From NCBI GenBank assembly GCA_026261815.1, contig JAMPIT010000434.1, forward strand, positions 12,459,001 through 12,523,000: 64,000 nt of DNA. Reading direction: 5' to 3'. This document shows, one piece after another, positions 60,151-64,000 of the stretch. Below the pieces are notes generated by a model. That model was not told the origin of the DNA. It ran no database searches and saw only the letters and a list, made by a program, of their open reading frames with translations. A program made the translations under genes and the position numbers. Positions within the stretch are counted from its first letter, which is position 1, and every line of letters starts with the position of its first letter. The DNA comes from Monarcha castaneiventris obscurior. Its lineage: Eukaryota; Chordata; Aves; Passeriformes; Monarchidae.

Positions 60151-61255
60151 TAAGTCTCTATCATTTCTTCCCTTCCTCGATGGAGCTGCTGAAGAGAACA
60201 GAGGATGAGGGAGGGAGCTCAGCCTGACTGTGAATGCTGGCAAGAGACGCTGATGCCCAAGAGAGGGGGAGCTCTCGATGCCAATGTTGCCGGCTCTGCT
60301 GGCCAGGGCACGGCTGCGAGGGCGAGCGGCCAGCGGACAATGCCCGCGGTGTGCACACCACAAAGGGGCTCTTCTTCCCCCAAAGCATGCCTTGCCACTT
60401 GCTTCAGCTCCTCTTTCCCCTCGACAGTGGCAGGAAAACCTTTCTTTGCGCTGGATTTCCCCTCAGTCGCTCTCGTTGTCTCCCAGGCTGGGGCTGCGCT
60501 GCCTCGGCTCAGCTCAGACCTGGGGGCTTCAAAGCCTTTAAAACCCACACCAGGTGCCAAGGAGCAGCTGGTGACTTTCCACACATCTCTTGGGTGCCCA
60601 GATCATGCCACTCCATGTGTAATGATAGTAATTAATAAAATCACCTTTGCATCTTTAATCCCATCACTCTGATCCTGCTGAGCTCTGTGCCCCTCACTGG
60701 ATCACCCTGCCCCCAGCACAGGGAGCTGGGCTGGTGTCCCACAGCTGCTGTTCCTGCTTGGTCATTCCACTCAGGAGCTCGGCTACTGCAGCCTTTGACA
60801 GTCTCCATCTTTATAGCTTATTTCATGTTTTGAAAGATTTATTTGAATAAATTGCCAGATGAAATACTGCTTTCAACTCACTGACCTGCTGGGCTGTTGT
60901 AGCCTTCCAGCAGTGCCATCAGGGAAAATTCCAGCCTCAGAAGTTCTCCTGGTATAAACGAATTGCCTCGGAGGTGTTTTGATGCAGAGCTGCATTAAGC
61001 AGAAAGGGGGTTTAGTGACAGTGGTTGTTGGTTAAAGAAGAAAAGCAAACTTCTGTGTGTGTTTGAAGGGCTGGGTTGTTTGCCGTGGCTGGCGTGGGCT
61101 GTTCAGGGAGTGGGAAGCTGGGAATGCTGAGGAGGGATAACACTCATGGCAGATGCTGAATGGAAACCAGGCCTGCTGCTTGGTTCCTGTGCCTGGGAGA
61201 GTCACACTGGAATGTGGTGATTGCTGGGATGGGGAACTGCTCGGAACACGATGGA
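60151..61255 (+). other. FRMD5: FRMD5 intron 1, unique stretch
   Basis: Positions 60235-60500 are moderately CpG-rich. No exon or repeat is recognised. Confidence 0.5.
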
Positions 61256-61362
61256 ATTTGACAGGACAAGAGGACATAGCCTGAAGCTGTGCCACGGGAG
61301 ATTCTGGTTGGGAACCAGGAGGAATTTCTTCCTGGAGAGAGTGGCTCTGCCCCTGGCAGAGG
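61256..61362 (+). mobile_element. CR1 fragment, upstream part
   Basis: ACAGGACAAGAGGACATAGCC, CCTGAAGCTGTGCCACGGGA and GGAGGAATTTCTTCCTGGAG correspond to the 5' portion of the element seen complete at 22636-22922. The 3' half is missing. Confidence 0.75.
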
Positions 61363-62149
61363 TGATAAATCCCAGGATTTGGGAGCAGCCAGGCTGCACA
61401 GAGAGAAAGTGGCTGCAGAGCTGGGCTTGGCAGTCCCTGCTTACTGCGGGCTCGGTTTGCTGATCCCTCATCCTCAGGGCTGCAGCAGCCACTGGGATTT
61501 AAAGTGACAGCACAAAATGACCACAGCTCCAGCTCAGCCAGGACTGGGTGGGAGGGAGTGAAATGGGGTGAAAGCATCCCCAGCTCAGCAGCAGCACCGT
61601 CCTGAGCTGAGCTGGGCGTGCCTTCACCCCATTTCTCTCTCCTCCCACTCGAACTCCCACACGGGGAAGGTGCTGTGAGCAGCAGATCTGCAGGGAAAAT
61701 GGACAACCCCATCCAGGAAGCAGCTTCCCTTCTCCCAACATGGGAGTGCATTCAGTGCTTCAGGGTGACACTTGTACTCCTGCTCCAAGACTAAAGAGAT
61801 GATGGTCTGGTGATGTTCATCCAACAAAATTAGTTCTGGAAACAGCACAGCACCATAATAAATACCATCCAATGGCACTGTGAGTGTTGCTTCTATGTTC
61901 AGATGTTCAGAGCTTCCAAAGCACTTCTGAATCCTTGCCTTTGCCTATGTGGATTGTTCTGGGCTCCCAGGATGTGGTCACGTTGGAGGCCCCTAGTTTC
62001 ATGGTAGATTTCAGTGGCTTTAATAGCACTGGGATGCCAAAGAGACAGGGGATTGGATTCACTGGAGCCAGACCTTACTGGGGCCAGCCAAGGTTCCCTT
62101 CTATACAGGAAATAATTTAACAGCGCAGTAATAATATCAATGTATTTAA
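61363..62149 (+). other. FRMD5: FRMD5 intron 1, unique stretch
   Basis: I see nothing specific here. Confidence 0.5.
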
Positions 62150-62216
62150 TAGAATCATGGAATCATTTTTGTGGGAAAAGGCCGCCAAGATCATTGAGTC
62201 CAACCATCTGTAAGTA
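62150..62216 (-). mobile_element. Short CR1 3' end
   Basis: AGAATCATGGAATCATTTTT is followed by AAGATCATTGAGTCCAACCA, the typical CR1 end near the octamer tail. Confidence 0.75.
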
Positions 62217-62313
62217 GGAAAATAATTCCAGGCTTTGCTCACGTGGATATGGCGTTATCCTTGAGGGACACTGGGTAGATTTGTGTGCACACACAGCCGT
62301 GCACTGTCACTCC

Positions 62314-62369
<56 letters not shown>
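62314..62369. repeat. TCA trinucleotide microsatellite, about 18 units
   Basis: Uninterrupted TCA (CAT/ATC) units cover 56 bp. Read in one frame it codes for a run of histidines and in another for serines; neither frame has gene support. Confidence 0.97.
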
Positions 62370-62371
<2 letters not shown>

Positions 62372-62865
62372 CCTCAGCTGATCCTCACCCAAACTGCTGG
62401 AATGTGCAGCTCCGGGGCATCAGGCACTGCCAGGACAGGGCACAACGAGATGGGGGCGACCATCGTGTGTCCCACCCATGGCAGGGTGAGGAGCATCCCT
62501 GCAGCCATGGCGAGAGCTCCGGGGGCCTCTGGAACAACTGGCACAAACTGGGGCAGAATGTGTGGTTTGTCAGTGCCCTGTTATTAATAGTTAATTAGCC
62601 TGCTCTGTATTTCAAAGCGTGTGGGCATGGGAGGGAATTGCCAGCGAAGCAAACCACTTAACTTGGAGTCGCGTTTCTGGCGTGGAGCCTCCGAGGAAAC
62701 GCTCTCCAGGTTTTCCTGGAGAGCTCATTACAGAGACAATAAAGGCCCAGGATAAATAGGATGCAACTGTTATTAACACGCAGTCCCTAGAAACTGGCCT
62801 AAAAAATCCTCGGCACTTGGACAATAAAATTGTGTCCTTGATCCGTGTGGTAGCATGTTCCTCCT

Positions 62866-62879
62866 GTTGCCATGGCGAC
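62866..62879. promoter_or_regulatory. Candidate RFX X-box
   Basis: GTTGCCATGGCGAC differs by one base from the ideal palindromic RFX-dimer site (GTTGCCATGGCAAC). It lies in FRMD5 intron 1. This is a motif match only. Confidence 0.45.
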
Positions 62880-63305
62880 GGCATCCTCCGGCGATGCTCC
62901 CAGCTGCTCCTCACATTAACGCTCCCTCAGATCCTGGGGCTGGGGTATTTGCATTTGAAACCATCAGCAGTGCCTTCCCCAACTGCCATATTCCATCCAT
63001 TTCACAAAGTAGCCCCATTTATTCCTGCCTCCTTTCCCAGACGTGGTGATTGCTGGGAGCAGAACACCCTTCCCCAAGGCAAACCCATGCTGGCACGTGC
63101 CACCACCCTGCTGGGCATGGAGAGCTGGCTCCAGAGGGAAAATCTACTGGAAATTGCATCTTTTGGCTTTGCTTAAAGACCCGTGTCTGTGGAAATCGCT
63201 GGTGGAGAGGGCTGGGTACCAGACACCACCTCCTCACCTTTTCACCTCTTCCCCTCTTCAGCTCTTTGCACAGAAGCCATGTGTGCCACCCACTGTGCCA
63301 GGGAT

Positions 63306-63452
63306 GGTCATGGAATCCTGGAATGGTTTGTGTGGGAAGGGACCTTAAAGCTCATCCAGTTCCACCCCCTGCCATGGGCAGGGACCCCTTCCACTATCCC
63401 AGATTGCTCCAAGCCCCTCCAGCCTGGCCTTGGACACACCCAGGGATGGGGC
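63306..63452 (-). mobile_element. CR1 3' end
   Basis: It starts at GTCATGGAATCCTGGAATGG and contains CCCCTGCCATGGGCAGGGAC and CCAGCCTGGCCTTGGACACA. Confidence 0.9.
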
Positions 63453-63837
63453 AGTGGGTCCAAATGGAAGCTCATCCAGAGTCATGGTGCAGATCAGGAT
63501 ATGGAACCCAGGGCTGAGCTGCAGGGAGGTATCTGACCCCAGGACCTGTGCCATGCCAGGGACCATCCAGTGGTGTCTGGGCTCCTGGACCCCACGCTGC
63601 TGCTCCGGGGCTGTGGGAGCTGGCAGCAGTGTGGGGGCATCCAGGGCCGTGGCTTCCAGAAGCCCATGTTGGAGCAGAGCTCCCGACGGCACCACAAGCT
63701 ACGGGATCCACCACCCCCGGGGCAGTTTATTCTGCTACTTAATCGCTCTTATTTTTAAAAACTGCATCTTGTTTCTAATCCAAGTGCGTCTGCTCCAGCC
63801 CCCGGAGGCTGGGTCTGTGCTGCCTCTCTTCACATGA

Positions 63838-64000
63838 TTGAAGAGCCCTTTAGTAGCTGATACTTTCTCTCGGTGAAGGCATTTAGGGATGATGGTCGTG
63901 TCACCTCTCACTCTGCTCTCTGATGGATGAGAGGCTGAGCTCCTCGCACTTCCTGCCAGGCAGCTGCTTCCAGATCATTCCCATTTCTTTGTGCGACATC
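63838..64000 (-). mobile_element. Probable old CR1/L3-like LINE relic, cut by the window end
   Basis: The order GATGATGGTCGTGTCACCTC, CTGATGGATGAGAGGCTGAG, TCCAGATCATTCCCATTTCT follows the pattern of reverse-oriented ancient amniote CR1 3' regions. It is clearly older than the other copies and lacks their motifs. Confidence 0.45.

Noticed and set aside
62281..62598. Poly-serine or poly-histidine protein
   Set aside because: The runs derive from the TCA microsatellite; the flanks have no protein-like conservation or exon signals.

Overview
This is vertebrate nuclear DNA, almost certainly from a bird and probably a passerine. The evidence is some 26 fragments of CR1, the dominant avian LINE, with its typical 3' ends, and two single-copy CpG-island promoters. 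Gene density is very low. There is no viral, plasmid or bacterial signature and no CRISPR array.

Only two protein-coding genes can be supported, each by its first coding exon. GOLM2 (CASC4), a type II Golgi membrane protein, is on the minus strand: coding exon 1860-2186, splice donor at 1859/1858, CpG-island promoter about 1690-2670. FRMD5, a FERM-domain protein, is on the plus strand: coding exon 35177-35278, donor at 35279/35280, CpG island about 34630-36080. The genes are head to head with about 33 kb between start codons, the arrangement of FRMD5 and GOLM2/CASC4 on human 15q15.3. Positions 1-1859 are the start of GOLM2 intron 1, about 2700-34600 is the shared intergenic interval, and 35279-64000 is the start of a long FRMD5 intron 1.

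The GOLM2 promoter carries two perfect TCTCGCGAGA palindromes 24 bp apart, an element of strong CpG-island promoters bound by BANP and also reported as a ZBTB33/Kaiso motif. Upstream of them is a 19-bp inverted repeat, and the leader is very G-rich on the template strand. The FRMD5 promoter has two inverted CCAAT boxes 40 bp apart. Its leader has an AUG immediately followed by UGA, a minimal start-stop upstream ORF, 51 nt before the main start and in frame with it.

The noncoding remainder holds CR1 fragments of two 3'-end types in both orientations, several minisatellites (36, 42, 14, 51 and about 14 bp units), a TCA trinucleotide run, a polypyrimidine tract, a few CpG-rich patches without a recognisable gene, and AT-rich unique stretches that look like enhancer candidates. 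The most intriguing unexplained item is a pre-miRNA-like hairpin at 59219-59291 in FRMD5 intron 1, on the transcribed strand. The many long open frames in GC-rich or minisatellite DNA are judged to be chance frames.
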